Assembly: GCA_019749805.1 (NCBI GenBank)
Contig: JAIEPH010000083.1
Span: 1 to 48,849, forward strand
Source of the DNA: Mycobacteriaceae bacterium
GTDB taxonomy: Bacteria > Actinomycetota > Actinomycetes > Mycobacteriales > Mycobacteriaceae
Direction: 5' to 3'
DNA: 48,849 nucleotides
Position numbers and translations under genes: made by a program. Below are positions 32,009-40,381 of this stretch, in pieces (position 1 is the first letter of the stretch; every line of letters starts with the position of its first letter). The notes beneath the pieces were generated by a model. The model was not told where the DNA came from, did not search any database, and saw only the letters and a list, made by a program, of their open reading frames with translations.

Positions 32009-33799
32009 GTGAGTTTTGACACGATCATCAAAAACGGCCGTTGGTTCGACGGCTCCGGCGCGCCATCGGCCGTGCGCAACATCGGCATCCGCAATGGTCA
32101 CGTCGCTGCGATCAGCACCGCCGACCTCGACGAGGGGGCTTGCCGCCGGGTCATCGATGCCAGTGGCCAGTGGGTGCTGCCCGGCATGCTCGACATTCAT
32201 ACCCACTACGACGTAGAGGTTCTGGTCGGCCCCGCTTTGAGCGAGTCATTGCGACACGGCGTGACCACGGTGATGCTCGGATCCTGCTCACTGTCCACCG
32301 TGCACGTCGACGGCGTGGACGCCGGCGACATCTTCGGCCGCGTCGAGGCGATCCCGCGCGAACACGTGATCGGCGCCGTCGATACCCACAAGACCTGGAC
32401 GAACTGCGAGGAATACATCGGGGCGCTGGAGGCACGCCCCCTCGGACCCAACGTGGCCGCGTTCATCGGTCACTCCGATATGCGCGCCGCGACGATGGGG
32501 CTGGACCGCGCCACCCAGAAGCGGCAACGGCCGACCAGAAGCGAACAAGCACAGATGGAGAAGTGGCTCGACGAGGCGTTACGGGCCGGCTTCGTCGGAA
32601 TGTCTTCTCAGCAACTGCTTTTCGACAAGCTCGACGGCGAGGTCTGCCGGTCTCGCACGCTGCCGTCAACGTACGCCAAGCCGCGGGAGCTGCGACGCCT
32701 CAAGTCGAAGCTGCGCCGCACCGGCCGGGTGCTGCAGTCCGGACCCGACATCGAGAACCCGCTGAACCTGGGTTCGCAGGTGTTCCAGTCGCTGGGCATC
32801 TTCCGCAATCCGCTCAAGACCAGCCTGCTGTCGGCAGCCGATGTGAAGTCGAACCCCTACGCGATCAAACTGCTCGGCCCGCTGGCACGGTTGGTCAACC
32901 GGCTCGGCGGCAACTTCCGCTGGCAGCACCTGCCCGTGCCTTTCGAGGTGTACGCCGACGGCATCGATCTGGTGGTCTTCGAAGAGTTCGGTGCGGGCGC
33001 GGCGGCGCTGCACCTTCGCGACGAGGTCGAACGCAACGAGCTGCTGCGCGACGAGGCGTACCGCCGAGAGTTCCGCAAGCAGTACGAGAGCAAGTTCGGG
33101 ATGCGGGTGTGGCAGCGCGACTTCTTCGACGCCCAGATCGTCGCGTGCCCCGACGAGTCGGTGGTCGGCAAGTCGTTCGGCCAAGTGGGCCTCGATCGCG
33201 GCGGCCTGCACCCCGTCGATGCGTTCCTCGACCTGGTGCTCGAGCACGGGACGGCACTGCGCTGGCGCACGACGATCTCCAATCACCGGCCCGAGGTGCT
33301 CAAGAAGCTGGCGCGGGATCCCGGCATCCAGATGGGTTTCTCCGATGCGGGTGCGCATCTGCGCAATATGGCCTTCTACAACATGAACCTGCGCCTCCTG
33401 CGTCACGTCCACGAAGCGCAGCAGGCCGGTAGGCCGTTCATGACGGTCGAGCAGGCGGTGCACCGCCTGACGGGCGAACTCGCCGACTGGTACCGAATCG
33501 ATGCCGGCCATCTGCGCATGGGCGACCGCGCCGACATCGTCGTGATCGACCCCGAGCGGTTGGACGATTCGCTTCAGACGTATGCCGAGTCACCGGTCGA
33601 GCAGTACGGCGGCCTGTCCCGGATGGTCAACCGCAACGACGACACCGTGCGCGCGGTCTTTGTCGCCGGCCGCGCCGTGTTCCTCGACGGCGAGCCGACG
33701 GACGTCGTAGGCGCGCAGCGCACCGGAAGATTTCTGCGGGCCGCGCACAAGGCGCCGGCCCAGAAGGTCCAAGAATCGGAGTTGTCAAGTGTCAGTTGA
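32009..33799 (+). CDS. N-acyl-D-amino-acid deacylase-like amidohydrolase
   Basis: About 596 residues of the amidohydrolase superfamily (Amidohydro_3/D-aminoacylase type). VLPGMLDIHTHYDVEVLVGP carries the HxH metal motif (residues about 68-70); GVTTVMLGSCSL, AAFIGHSDMR, TTISNHRPEVL and GFSDAGAHLRNMAF hold the later His and Asp. The C-terminal composite beta domain is present (RMGDRADIVVIDPE). It likely removes acyl groups from an N-acyl amide, substrate unknown. The GTG at 32009 coincides with the predicted transcription start; TTG at 32006 is one codon earlier. An NTF2-fold gene overlaps its end by 11 bp. Confidence 0.88.
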   Translation: MSFDTIIKNGRWFDGSGAPSAVRNIGIRNGHVAAISTADLDEGACRRVIDASGQWVLPGMLDIHTHYDVEVLVGPALSESLRHGVTTVMLGSCSLSTVHVDGVDAGDIFGRVEAIPREHVIGAVDTHKTWTNCEEYIGALEARPLGPNVAAFIGHSDMRAATMGLDRATQKRQRPTRSEQAQMEKWLDEALRAGFVGMSSQQLLFDKLDGEVCRSRTLPSTYAKPRELRRLKSKLRRTGRVLQSGPDIENPLNLGSQVFQSLGIFRNPLKTSLLSAADVKSNPYAIKLLGPLARLVNRLGGNFRWQHLPVPFEVYADGIDLVVFEEFGAGAAALHLRDEVERNELLRDEAYRREFRKQYESKFGMRVWQRDFFDAQIVACPDESVVGKSFGQVGLDRGGLHPVDAFLDLVLEHGTALRWRTTISNHRPEVLKKLARDPGIQMGFSDAGAHLRNMAFYNMNLRLLRHVHEAQQAGRPFMTVEQAVHRLTGELADWYRIDAGHLRMGDRADIVVIDPERLDDSLQTYAESPVEQYGGLSRMVNRNDDTVRAVFVAGRAVFLDGEPTDVVGAQRTGRFLRAAHKAPAQKVQESELSSVS

Positions 33800-34232
33800 G
33801 GATACGGTGCTGGGCATGTGGAAGGCCCTGTCGGCGCGCGACTGGGAGCTCTTGACGACCTTCCTGTCTGACGACTGCATCTATTGCGATATGCCACTAG
33901 GGCCGGCGCTTTCCACTCGGGGACCCGAGGACATCATCGCGAAGCTCAAGGTCGGACTCGAGCCGTTGGCATCGTATGAGAATCATGACGGCGTTCTGGT
34001 CAGCAACGGCGACGACGTCCTGTACGAGCACTCCGAGACCTGGAAGTGGGTCAGCGGAGAGACCGCTCTGCTGAGGTTTGTCACAGTGCACAAGGTCCGC
34101 GACGGCAAAATCACGGTCTGGAAGGACTACTGGGACATGGGCGGGCTGACGAACACCGCGCCCGCGACCTGGCTCGAGGATGTGACGGCGGCATATTCCG
34201 TGCCGATGTTCGATGCGACCGGCCTGATCTGA
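33789..34232 (+). CDS. NTF2-fold protein, limonene-epoxide-hydrolase-like
   Basis: A 147-residue NTF2-fold protein. The N-terminal helices (VLGMWKALSARDWELLTTFL), CIYCDMPLGPALSTRGPEDI and the strands YENHDGVLVSNGDDVLYEHS and GKITVWKDYWDMGG resemble LEH/SnoaL members, in which Asp-Arg-Asp residues activate water. Whether this one is an epoxide hydrolase cannot be told by eye. The start GTG overlaps the amidohydrolase end by 11 bp, so the two are probably co-translated. It faces the amidohydrolase of the minus-strand operon, 4 bp away. Confidence 0.82.
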   Translation: MSVEDTVLGMWKALSARDWELLTTFLSDDCIYCDMPLGPALSTRGPEDIIAKLKVGLEPLASYENHDGVLVSNGDDVLYEHSETWKWVSGETALLRFVTVHKVRDGKITVWKDYWDMGGLTNTAPATWLEDVTAAYSVPMFDATGLI

Positions 34233-34236
34233 CGAG

Positions 34237-35343
34237 TCAGCCGAGCGCGTAGACGCGCTCGGCATTACCTCGGGCAATCAGGTCCACGACGCGCACAGCG
34301 TCGGCCTCGCTCCATTCGCCGGCGTCGACGAAACCCTGGAATACATCGCGAATTCCATTGCGCCACAACCGTGCTCCGAGATAGTGCAGCTCCGCGGGAC
34401 CGAATCCGTCGGACGAATACAGAATTTTGCGAAACGGCGCCATCTCCACCAACCTGCCGATGAACGCCGACGACCGCGCGCCGAGAAAGTTGATGGCCAG
34501 CCCACCATCGAGATTGACATTGTTGAACGCCTGCGCCAGATAGCCGGCCTCGCGTTCGTAGGGGTAGCAATGCAACAGCACGATCGGCACATCACCGCTG
34601 CGGCGCAGGAATTCCAGGAGATAGAGCGGATTCGTGGTGTGCAGATCGCAGTCCCGATCACCGAAGCCGACATGAAATTGGATCGGTTTGCCCAGTCGCA
34701 GCCCCTGATACAAGCCGAACCGCAACAGAACGCGGTCGGTCAGGCGCGCCTCTCCACTGTCGCGCCACCGCTGGGCCGCCTTTGCGACCTCGGCGGCGGG
34801 GGGCTCCGATAGGTCACCGGCGAACCCGCCGCGGTATGCCAGAATCGACTTGGTCGCCACCGCGGTCGCCGCGCGCTCAGCCAGGATCTCGGCGAATACC
34901 GACGCGTAGTCACCTGACGCCCGAACCGCCTGTTCGGCCACCGATTCCAGCCGGATGATCTCGTGCACCCGGCCCACCGACAGATCGTCCAGCTCCGCCA
35001 GATCGGCGACCCCGGCGGCGAATCCGGTGTCCACCAGCCAGTCGGACACCCTGGCCGATGACAGAAACAGCTGCGCGAGATCGGCTTCGGAGCATTCGCG
35101 ACGCGCCCTCCAGTACGAATCGGCGTCGGCGTGCCGCGGCAGCCCAAGCAGTGGTGCGCAATGGGCACGAACCGCGAACCCGAGTTGGGTGTCGAACGCG
35201 GAATCGAAGTCGGCCAACGGTTCGGTGTTGGCCTCGTTGAGACTGTCCTCGAACCGCCGGCGGTCAATCGGCGCCAGCCGGCAGCCATGCACGTGGTGGT
35301 CGATCAGCGACACGCCGTCGATGTGCTCGGCCAGTCTGGTCAC
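34237..35343 (-). CDS. Amidohydrolase, FluG N-terminal-domain-like
   Basis: A 368-residue metal-dependent TIM-barrel protein of the amidohydrolase-related family. LIDHHVHGCRL carries the HxH motif (His16-His19 region); FHVGFGDRDCDLHTTNP, VLLHCYPYEREAGYLA and LYSSDGFGPAELHYLG hold the later metal ligands. In FluG-type proteins such a domain is fused to a glutamine synthetase-like domain; here the GS-like gene lies directly upstream, 6 bp away in the same operon, so this looks like a split FluG. Substrate unknown; a gamma-glutamyl compound is a reasonable guess. Confidence 0.83.
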   Translation of the reverse strand: MTRLAEHIDGVSLIDHHVHGCRLAPIDRRRFEDSLNEANTEPLADFDSAFDTQLGFAVRAHCAPLLGLPRHADADSYWRARRECSEADLAQLFLSSARVSDWLVDTGFAAGVADLAELDDLSVGRVHEIIRLESVAEQAVRASGDYASVFAEILAERAATAVATKSILAYRGGFAGDLSEPPAAEVAKAAQRWRDSGEARLTDRVLLRFGLYQGLRLGKPIQFHVGFGDRDCDLHTTNPLYLLEFLRRSGDVPIVLLHCYPYEREAGYLAQAFNNVNLDGGLAINFLGARSSAFIGRLVEMAPFRKILYSSDGFGPAELHYLGARLWRNGIRDVFQGFVDAGEWSEADAVRVVDLIARGNAERVYALG

Positions 35344-35349
35344 ACGCGC

Positions 35350-36711
35350 TCACACACTCCAGGCCAGACGGAACTTCTCGGCCAGCTCGTCGGGCTTCAG
35401 GTCGCCGTAGTTCTGCTGCTCGTAGCGTCGCACCGCGACCACGGCGTCCACCGGTTCGTCACCGAGAATCCCTCGTAGCAAGGCGGATTGGTCGAGAATG
35501 TCGATCGCCTCCGCCTGGTCGCGCGCCAGCAGTCGGATCCCGGCCTTATCGCGTTCAGCGTCGGTCAACGAGTCGGGGTCGACGGTGACCTCGGCTGGCA
35601 TCGTGAGCTTTCGCTCGATGCCGTCCAGCGCAAGGCCGAGCATCGCGGCGGTCGCCAGGTAAGGATTGGCCGACGGGTCGATGACCTTGACCTCCACGTT
35701 GGCCCCCTGTGGGTTGCTCGGCCCGCCGATGAGGAAACGGACTGCTGCTTCCCTGTTCTCGGTTCCCCAGCAGACGTGCACACCCGACCAGTGACCGGGC
35801 TGCATACGCAATCCGGACAGCGCCGAACCGCACAGGATGCCCTGCGCTTCGGGCAGACCGGCCAACAATCCGGCGACCGAGCTCTCGCCCTCCGGTGTCA
35901 TCCCGGCAGCACCTGAACCGTCGGAGAACAGCGGAACATCACCGCGCTTCATCGAGAAGTGTTGGTGGGAACCAGATCCGACGCTGCCCGCGAAGGGCAC
36001 CGGCGAGAGGCTGACCCGCAGCCCGTACTTTCGGGCGACGCGGCCGATGATGATGCGCGTCAGCACCAGCGCGTCGGCCGCGGCCACCGGCGGCTGTGGG
36101 GACAAGGAGATCTCGAACTGATTCTTGCCGTACTCGGGGTGGAACTGTTCGATCGTGATGCCGGAGTTCGTCGCGGCGTTGGTGACGTCGCGGACGAAAC
36201 CTTCGAACTCGAGCACACCGGCGAGCCCGTATTGCGCCCACAGGTGCGACGGGAGCTCGCTGCCGTCCGGTCCGACGAGGACGAACTCCATCTCGTGTCC
36301 GACCACCGTGTCGATGCCGGCCTCGGTGATACGGTCGGAAACCCTGCTCAGGGTGCCGCGGCTGCAATAGGGATCCGGTGAGCCGTCCTGGTTGAAGAAA
36401 GCGCCCGGCGCCCAACACAACCCGTCTCCGAGAATGCGCAACGCGCCGAGGTCGATCCGGATGCGCTGATCCCCCACCACCCCGATGGCGTCGCCGAACA
36501 CGATTCCGGTCTGGTCGATGGCGAAAACGTGAAAGACGGGGCTCGCACCGAGTCCGGGATCGGCGAACGCGCCCATCCGGCGCAGCGGAACGGTCTTGGC
36601 GTGTGTGAGGCCGGCCGGGTTCACGACGGTGCCGATCAGCGTGGCGACACCGTCGGCCTCGAGTTGGGCGATGGCGGCTGCGGCGAGAGGTTTTGCGGCG
36701 CGCGACGTCAT
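35350..36711 (-). CDS. Glutamine synthetase-like (GlnA3/GlnA4/FluG-type) ligase
   Basis: A 453-residue protein with all GS metal and ATP motifs: GHEMEFVL (Glu140, Glu142), EYGKNQFEISL (Glu193, Glu200), GSGSHQHFS (His249, His251) and DPSANPYLATAAMLGLAL. The N-terminal beta-grasp reads GVATLIGTVVNPAGLTHAKT. The adenylylation Tyr region of housekeeping GS was not found, and divergence suggests gamma-glutamylation of an amine other than ammonia, as for GlnA3/GlnA4 or IpuC. ATG at 36711 was chosen; the frame further upstream overlaps the AhpD-like gene. It is followed by the FluG-like amidohydrolase. Confidence 0.85.
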   Translation of the reverse strand: MTSRAAKPLAAAAIAQLEADGVATLIGTVVNPAGLTHAKTVPLRRMGAFADPGLGASPVFHVFAIDQTGIVFGDAIGVVGDQRIRIDLGALRILGDGLCWAPGAFFNQDGSPDPYCSRGTLSRVSDRITEAGIDTVVGHEMEFVLVGPDGSELPSHLWAQYGLAGVLEFEGFVRDVTNAATNSGITIEQFHPEYGKNQFEISLSPQPPVAAADALVLTRIIIGRVARKYGLRVSLSPVPFAGSVGSGSHQHFSMKRGDVPLFSDGSGAAGMTPEGESSVAGLLAGLPEAQGILCGSALSGLRMQPGHWSGVHVCWGTENREAAVRFLIGGPSNPQGANVEVKVIDPSANPYLATAAMLGLALDGIERKLTMPAEVTVDPDSLTDAERDKAGIRLLARDQAEAIDILDQSALLRGILGDEPVDAVVAVRRYEQQNYGDLKPDELAEKFRLAWSV

Positions 36712-36739
36712 TACGCCATTGTGCGCGGTGCCGCTTCGG

Positions 36740-37222
36740 CTACAGCGTGATCTTGCAGGTTTGGCCGATGTCCAGCGTGCGCAACATCCGGCCCATGCCG
36801 AGCCACATCGCACACGACAGCGCGAGGTCGGTGAGCAGCTCGTCGGAGAAGTGCTCGCTCGCGCGCTCCCAGAAATCCTCGTCGTCACGCAATCCGGTGT
36901 GGTCGGCGGCGAAGCGCTCGGCGAACTCGGCGGCGATCCGCTCCTGCGAGCTGTAGCCGGGCCACGTCCGCCACTCGGCGGCATGATCGTAGAGGTCCTC
37001 GTCGACCCCGGCGGCGACGCCTTCGGAGTCGCGAGTGTTCTGACACACCACGCATTCGTTGTCGAGCGCGATGACCATCCGGGCCAATTCGCGGACACGC
37101 ATCGGTAGGCGGTTCTTGTTGTAGACCGCGTTGGTGAATCCGACCATGGCGACACCGATATCGGGTGACTTCACCACCCAGGCTGCGGCGTCGTCGTCGG
37201 CAAAAGGTCCAATTCGGCTCAT
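36740..37222 (-). CDS. Carboxymuconolactone decarboxylase / AhpD-like protein
   Basis: A 160-residue helical protein. LPMRVRELARMVIALDNECV, then Cys57-V-V-Cys60 in ECVVCQNTR, is the AhpD-type redox motif, though the usual His after CxxC is absent (Arg at that place). Members reduce peroxiredoxins or act in ring-cleavage pathways. ATG at 37222 starts MSRIGPFADDD. It is the first gene of an operon with the GS-like and amidohydrolase genes; a KstR-consensus box lies 31 bp upstream of its start. Confidence 0.85.
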   Translation of the reverse strand: MSRIGPFADDDAAAWVVKSPDIGVAMVGFTNAVYNKNRLPMRVRELARMVIALDNECVVCQNTRDSEGVAAGVDEDLYDHAAEWRTWPGYSSQERIAAEFAERFAADHTGLRDDEDFWERASEHFSDELLTDLALSCAMWLGMGRMLRTLDIGQTCKITL

Positions 37223-37253
37223 GACGGCATGGTACGCCGGAACCACCCCGAAT

Positions 37254-37267
37254 TGGAACACGTTCTA
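37254..37267. promoter_or_regulatory. KstR-consensus operator
   Basis: TGGAACACGTTCTA (reverse TAGAACGTGTTCCA) fits TNNAACNNGTTNNA at all fixed positions. It lies between the AhpD-like start and the end of the polyprenyl transferase gene, so it can only serve the AhpD/GS/amidohydrolase operon. Binding is inferred. Confidence 0.7.
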
Positions 37268-37276
37268 GTTTTCCGC

Positions 37277-38761
37277 CTATTCCGCACCACGCATGACAGC
37301 CGCCACCGTCAACAAGAGGATCTTGAAATCAAGCGCGAGCGACCAGTTCTCGATGTAGTAGTTGTCCCATTCGACCCGGTCCGCGATCGACGTTTGACCA
37401 CGTAGCCCGTGCACCTGTGCCCAGCCGGTGATGCCGGCCTTGACGCGGTGGCGTTCGCCGTAGCGGTGAATCTGTATTTCGAAGAACTCGACGAATTGCG
37501 GTCGTTCTGGACGCGGGCCGACGAGGCTCATCTCACCCCGGAGAACGTTGATCAGTTGGGGTAACTCGTCCAGCGAGGTCGAGCGCATGATCTTGCCGAT
37601 GGCCGTCCGTCTGTCGACACCCTCGACACCGCCAGGGGCCGAACTCGACTTCAGTTCAAACTCTGCGTCGGAGGCTGTTTCAGGCCGCATCGTGCGGAAC
37701 TTGAGGCACTGAAAGATTCGTCCGTCTCGTCCGATCCGGTCCTGTCGGAAGAAGATCGGTCCCGGTGAGCTGAGCCGAACCAACACGACCAGAGATATGA
37801 GCAATGGGGAGACCGCGAGCAGTCCCAGGGCGGCCGCGACACGGTCGAAGATGTGCTTGACGCTGAACTGCCAGCCGTGCGGGTCCGCACTCGGCAGGGA
37901 CATCAGGGGTAGCCCCCCGAGATGATCAACCGTGGCCCGCTCGCCGACTGCGTCGAACATGCGGGGCACCACCCACACCCGCGCCTTGTGCCGGTGCGCA
38001 ACCCGAACGACGCGGGTCAATGACTCGTCGCGTACCTGCGAGAAGGCAATCAGAACGGCCTCTGCCCCGGTCTTCTCTATTGCTGGGCCAATCGACTCGG
38101 GGGTCCCGAGAACCGGGATGTCCGAACTCGCATCCGCCCTCGTTGCCGAACCTTCGGCATCGAGAAGGCCGATCGGCGTCAGGCCGTACTCGGGGAAAGA
38201 CCGCAAACGTTCAACGATTCGGCTGGCGACTTCCCCGCTCCCGATGATGAGGGCGGGCGCCATGAAATGGTGATTCTTCCTCAGTCGCTTCCGAATCAGC
38301 GAGTGGAAAAAGTGCGGTACCGGCATCAGGACGGCGGCGCAGACCCACATCTTGGAGACCAGGGGCCCGGCAACGTGACCCGTCTGGGTGAGGGTCATGA
38401 CGCCCAGCACGAAGACGGCGGCAAGTGCGACGTTGGTCTCGATCGGCCCGAACTCGTCGATGAAGTTCCGGCCGAGTTTGTGGCGGTACAGCTTCTGCAC
38501 GGCGAACAGGAACACGACAAGGGGCACGAACAGCGCGACCATCCACGATGACGGCGGAAGTTGCTCCGACATCGACGACCACCACAAACCGACAACGACT
38601 GCCGTAGACGCAGACACGACGTCGATGGCGACCGCGATGACCGTGCCGATTCGACCGACACGAACCAAACCGGCGAACGCCTTCTTCGTCTCGCGCACAC
38701 CCAGGTGCTGCCGATCGGTGTGTTCGTCGGGCGCCGCCAGGATCGTTGGCGATTTCGTCAT
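37277..38761 (-). CDS. Polyprenyl glycosylphosphotransferase (exopolysaccharide initiation)
   Basis: A 494-residue membrane enzyme that loads the first sugar phosphate onto undecaprenyl or decaprenyl phosphate. Four to five N-terminal spans (about 35-170), a CoA-binding-like Rossmann domain (ALIIGSGEVASRIVERL), one further span near 315-335 and the C-terminal bacterial sugar transferase domain are visible: FRQDRIGRDGRIFQCLKFRT, LDELPQLINVL, SLVGPRP and GITGWAQVHGLRG. ATG at 38761 overlaps the GAF gene's stop by ATGA, so it is coupled to that sensor. It is divergent from the partner-switching operon, which may control it. Confidence 0.92.
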   Translation of the reverse strand: MTKSPTILAAPDEHTDRQHLGVRETKKAFAGLVRVGRIGTVIAVAIDVVSASTAVVVGLWWSSMSEQLPPSSWMVALFVPLVVFLFAVQKLYRHKLGRNFIDEFGPIETNVALAAVFVLGVMTLTQTGHVAGPLVSKMWVCAAVLMPVPHFFHSLIRKRLRKNHHFMAPALIIGSGEVASRIVERLRSFPEYGLTPIGLLDAEGSATRADASSDIPVLGTPESIGPAIEKTGAEAVLIAFSQVRDESLTRVVRVAHRHKARVWVVPRMFDAVGERATVDHLGGLPLMSLPSADPHGWQFSVKHIFDRVAAALGLLAVSPLLISLVVLVRLSSPGPIFFRQDRIGRDGRIFQCLKFRTMRPETASDAEFELKSSSAPGGVEGVDRRTAIGKIMRSTSLDELPQLINVLRGEMSLVGPRPERPQFVEFFEIQIHRYGERHRVKAGITGWAQVHGLRGQTSIADRVEWDNYYIENWSLALDFKILLLTVAAVMRGAE

Positions 38762-39477
38762 ATCGGTCGGTGAAATATCTTCGCGCTGGCAAGGTCGGCC
38801 ATGTCCTGCAGGACGAGGATCTGACCACCCGACCAGTTGAGCGGCCGGGTATCCCAACTGAAGAGCGAACCGACCGCGTCGTCGTCGTCGCTGAAAATCG
38901 GAACACCCGCGTACGCCCCGACCGCACCGCTGAGCACGAGCGGATGTTTTGCCAGCAGCGGGTGCACGGTGGCGTCGTCGACAATGAACGGGATGCCGCT
39001 GACCACGGTGAACTTGCCGATCGACAGGTTCGCAGGGCGCACCCTTTCGCCGTCACCGTGAACGACGTTGCGCCCGATGATCAGTTCCCTGCTGTCGTCG
39101 AGCAGCGACACCGCAGCGAAGGGCGTTGCAAGCGCTTCTGCCGTCAACAACGCGACGGTATCGAGGGCGCCGCCCTGGGGCGTGTCCAGCAGGCCCGTGC
39201 TGTGCAGAGCGGCCAGGCGCGCCGGGTCACTCAACGAATGCTGAATTATGGGTTCCAGTGCGTCGGGGTTGTCCGAAAGTTGGTGAATCAACAACTGGGA
39301 CGCGGCGTCGTCCACCCCGACGCCGACAACCGTCGCTATCAACCCTTCTTTGAGTTCTCGCTTTTCAGCATCGGACAGCCCCGTCGCAGCTTGCCACCCG
39401 TTTGACGGCGTCGCGTCCCCCACAGGTCTCAGCGTAAGTCGCCGGGACTCTTCTGGGGCGAAGAGCGGAATCTCCAT
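38758..39477 (-). CDS. GAF-domain sensor protein
   Basis: A 239-residue protein. Residues about 90-235 form one GAF domain: ARLAALHSTGLLDTPQGG, FAAVSLLDDSRELIIGRN, FIVDDATVHPLLAKHPLV and GAYAGVPIFSDDDDAVGSLF. No output domain is fused. ATG at 39477 (MEIPLFAPEESRRL) is preferred over GTG/ATG further up. Its stop overlaps the polyprenyl transferase start by 4 bp, so it is the first gene of that operon, and it is divergent from the STAS/RsbW/phosphatase operon. The ligand is unknown. Confidence 0.84.
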   Translation of the reverse strand: MEIPLFAPEESRRLTLRPVGDATPSNGWQAATGLSDAEKRELKEGLIATVVGVGVDDAASQLLIHQLSDNPDALEPIIQHSLSDPARLAALHSTGLLDTPQGGALDTVALLTAEALATPFAAVSLLDDSRELIIGRNVVHGDGERVRPANLSIGKFTVVSGIPFIVDDATVHPLLAKHPLVLSGAVGAYAGVPIFSDDDDAVGSLFSWDTRPLNWSGGQILVLQDMADLASAKIFHRPI

Positions 39478-39634
39478 AGCGCGATGCCATGGATATGACG
39501 CCGCGCCGGTGTGTTTTCGCGCTTTGATCCCAATACCGAGTGCACATGGCAAGCTACAAGAGGGCTTTGTCTAGCCGTTGGTTCTGGTTCCCAGGGGTGG
39601 TGCCACGGCGGCTACGACGAAGAAGGAGGACGAG

Positions 39635-39967
39635 ATGAGCGACTTTTCCACTCGGACAACGGAGTCGGGTGTCGTCGTGGTTCAGCCGACCGGGAGGCTG
39701 AACATGGTGGCCGCCCCCGCGCTACGAAAACAGCTGCATGACATCGTCGATGGTGGCGGGAGTCGAATCGTCGTCGATCTCAGCGCCACGGAATTCATTG
39801 ATTCGTCCGGTTTGGGCGCACTGATCGCGGCCCTGAAGATTGCGCGGAACGCGGGTGGCGACTTGCGCATTGCGGCTCCCACACAGCAGGTGTGCACCGT
39901 GCTGGAGTTGAGCAACCTTGACCGGGTCCTGCGTACAGTTCCGTCTGCGGACAGCGCTTTCGAATGA
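39635..39967 (+). CDS. Anti-sigma-factor antagonist (STAS domain)
   Basis: A 110-residue STAS protein of the SpoIIAA/RsbV kind. The phosphorylation loop VVDLSATEFIDSSGLGALIA holds the Asp-Ser-Ser-Gly signature at residues 56-59. It should bind the RsbW-like kinase when unphosphorylated and free that kinase's partner. ATG at 39635 has a perfect AAGGAGGA 4 bases upstream; the longer frame from 39578 is rejected. Its stop overlaps the kinase start by 4 bp (ATGA). First gene of a four-gene partner-switching operon. Confidence 0.94.
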   Translation: MSDFSTRTTESGVVVVQPTGRLNMVAAPALRKQLHDIVDGGGSRIVVDLSATEFIDSSGLGALIAALKIARNAGGDLRIAAPTQQVCTVLELSNLDRVLRTVPSADSAFE

Positions 39968-40365
39968 GCGAGCACGCGATGGAAGCCCTGACCGGTCCCG
40001 ACACGCTAGCCGAGATCCAGCAAACACTCGATCTGGCGTGGGCGGAAGAAGAAGTCTCCGAGCACACCAAGATGTGCATAGAACTCGCGGTCAGTGAGAT
40101 CGGTACGAACATCATCGCGTACTCAGGTGACGGGCAGCCAGTGCGATTGCGCATGGTGGTGGACGTGCGACCGGAAAGCGTGGCCGTCACCTTCACCGAC
40201 GACGGCCATCCTGCGGAGGTCGACCTGGCCCGGATAACGATGGCCGACGAGGCCGCCGAAAGCGGCCGCGGACTGGCACTCGCGCATCGCGTACTTGACG
40301 AGCTGTCCTACTGGCGCGATCAGAAGGGCAATCACTGGACACTGACTCGGCGTCGATCCGAATGA
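39964..40365 (+). CDS. RsbW/SpoIIAB-like anti-sigma kinase (HATPase_c_2)
   Basis: A 133-residue GHKL ATPase. The N-box reads ELAVSEIGTNIIAYS (Glu45, Asn49), the G1 box FTDDGHP and the G2 box SGRGLALAHRVLDEL. As an anti-sigma kinase it would phosphorylate the STAS partner encoded upstream and bind a sigma factor or another target. It overlaps the STAS gene by 4 bp; the first phosphatase starts 16 bp after it. No sigma factor gene lies in the window, so the target is unknown. Confidence 0.93.
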   Translation: MSEHAMEALTGPDTLAEIQQTLDLAWAEEEVSEHTKMCIELAVSEIGTNIIAYSGDGQPVRLRMVVDVRPESVAVTFTDDGHPAEVDLARITMADEAAESGRGLALAHRVLDELSYWRDQKGNHWTLTRRRSE

Positions 40366-40381
40366 GTATGCGCGGCTTCCA

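Noticed and set aside
39478..39634. SigF-type promoter before the STAS operon or the GAF gene
   Set aside because: No GTTT-N15-17-GGGTA pair with acceptable spacing could be found on either strand.
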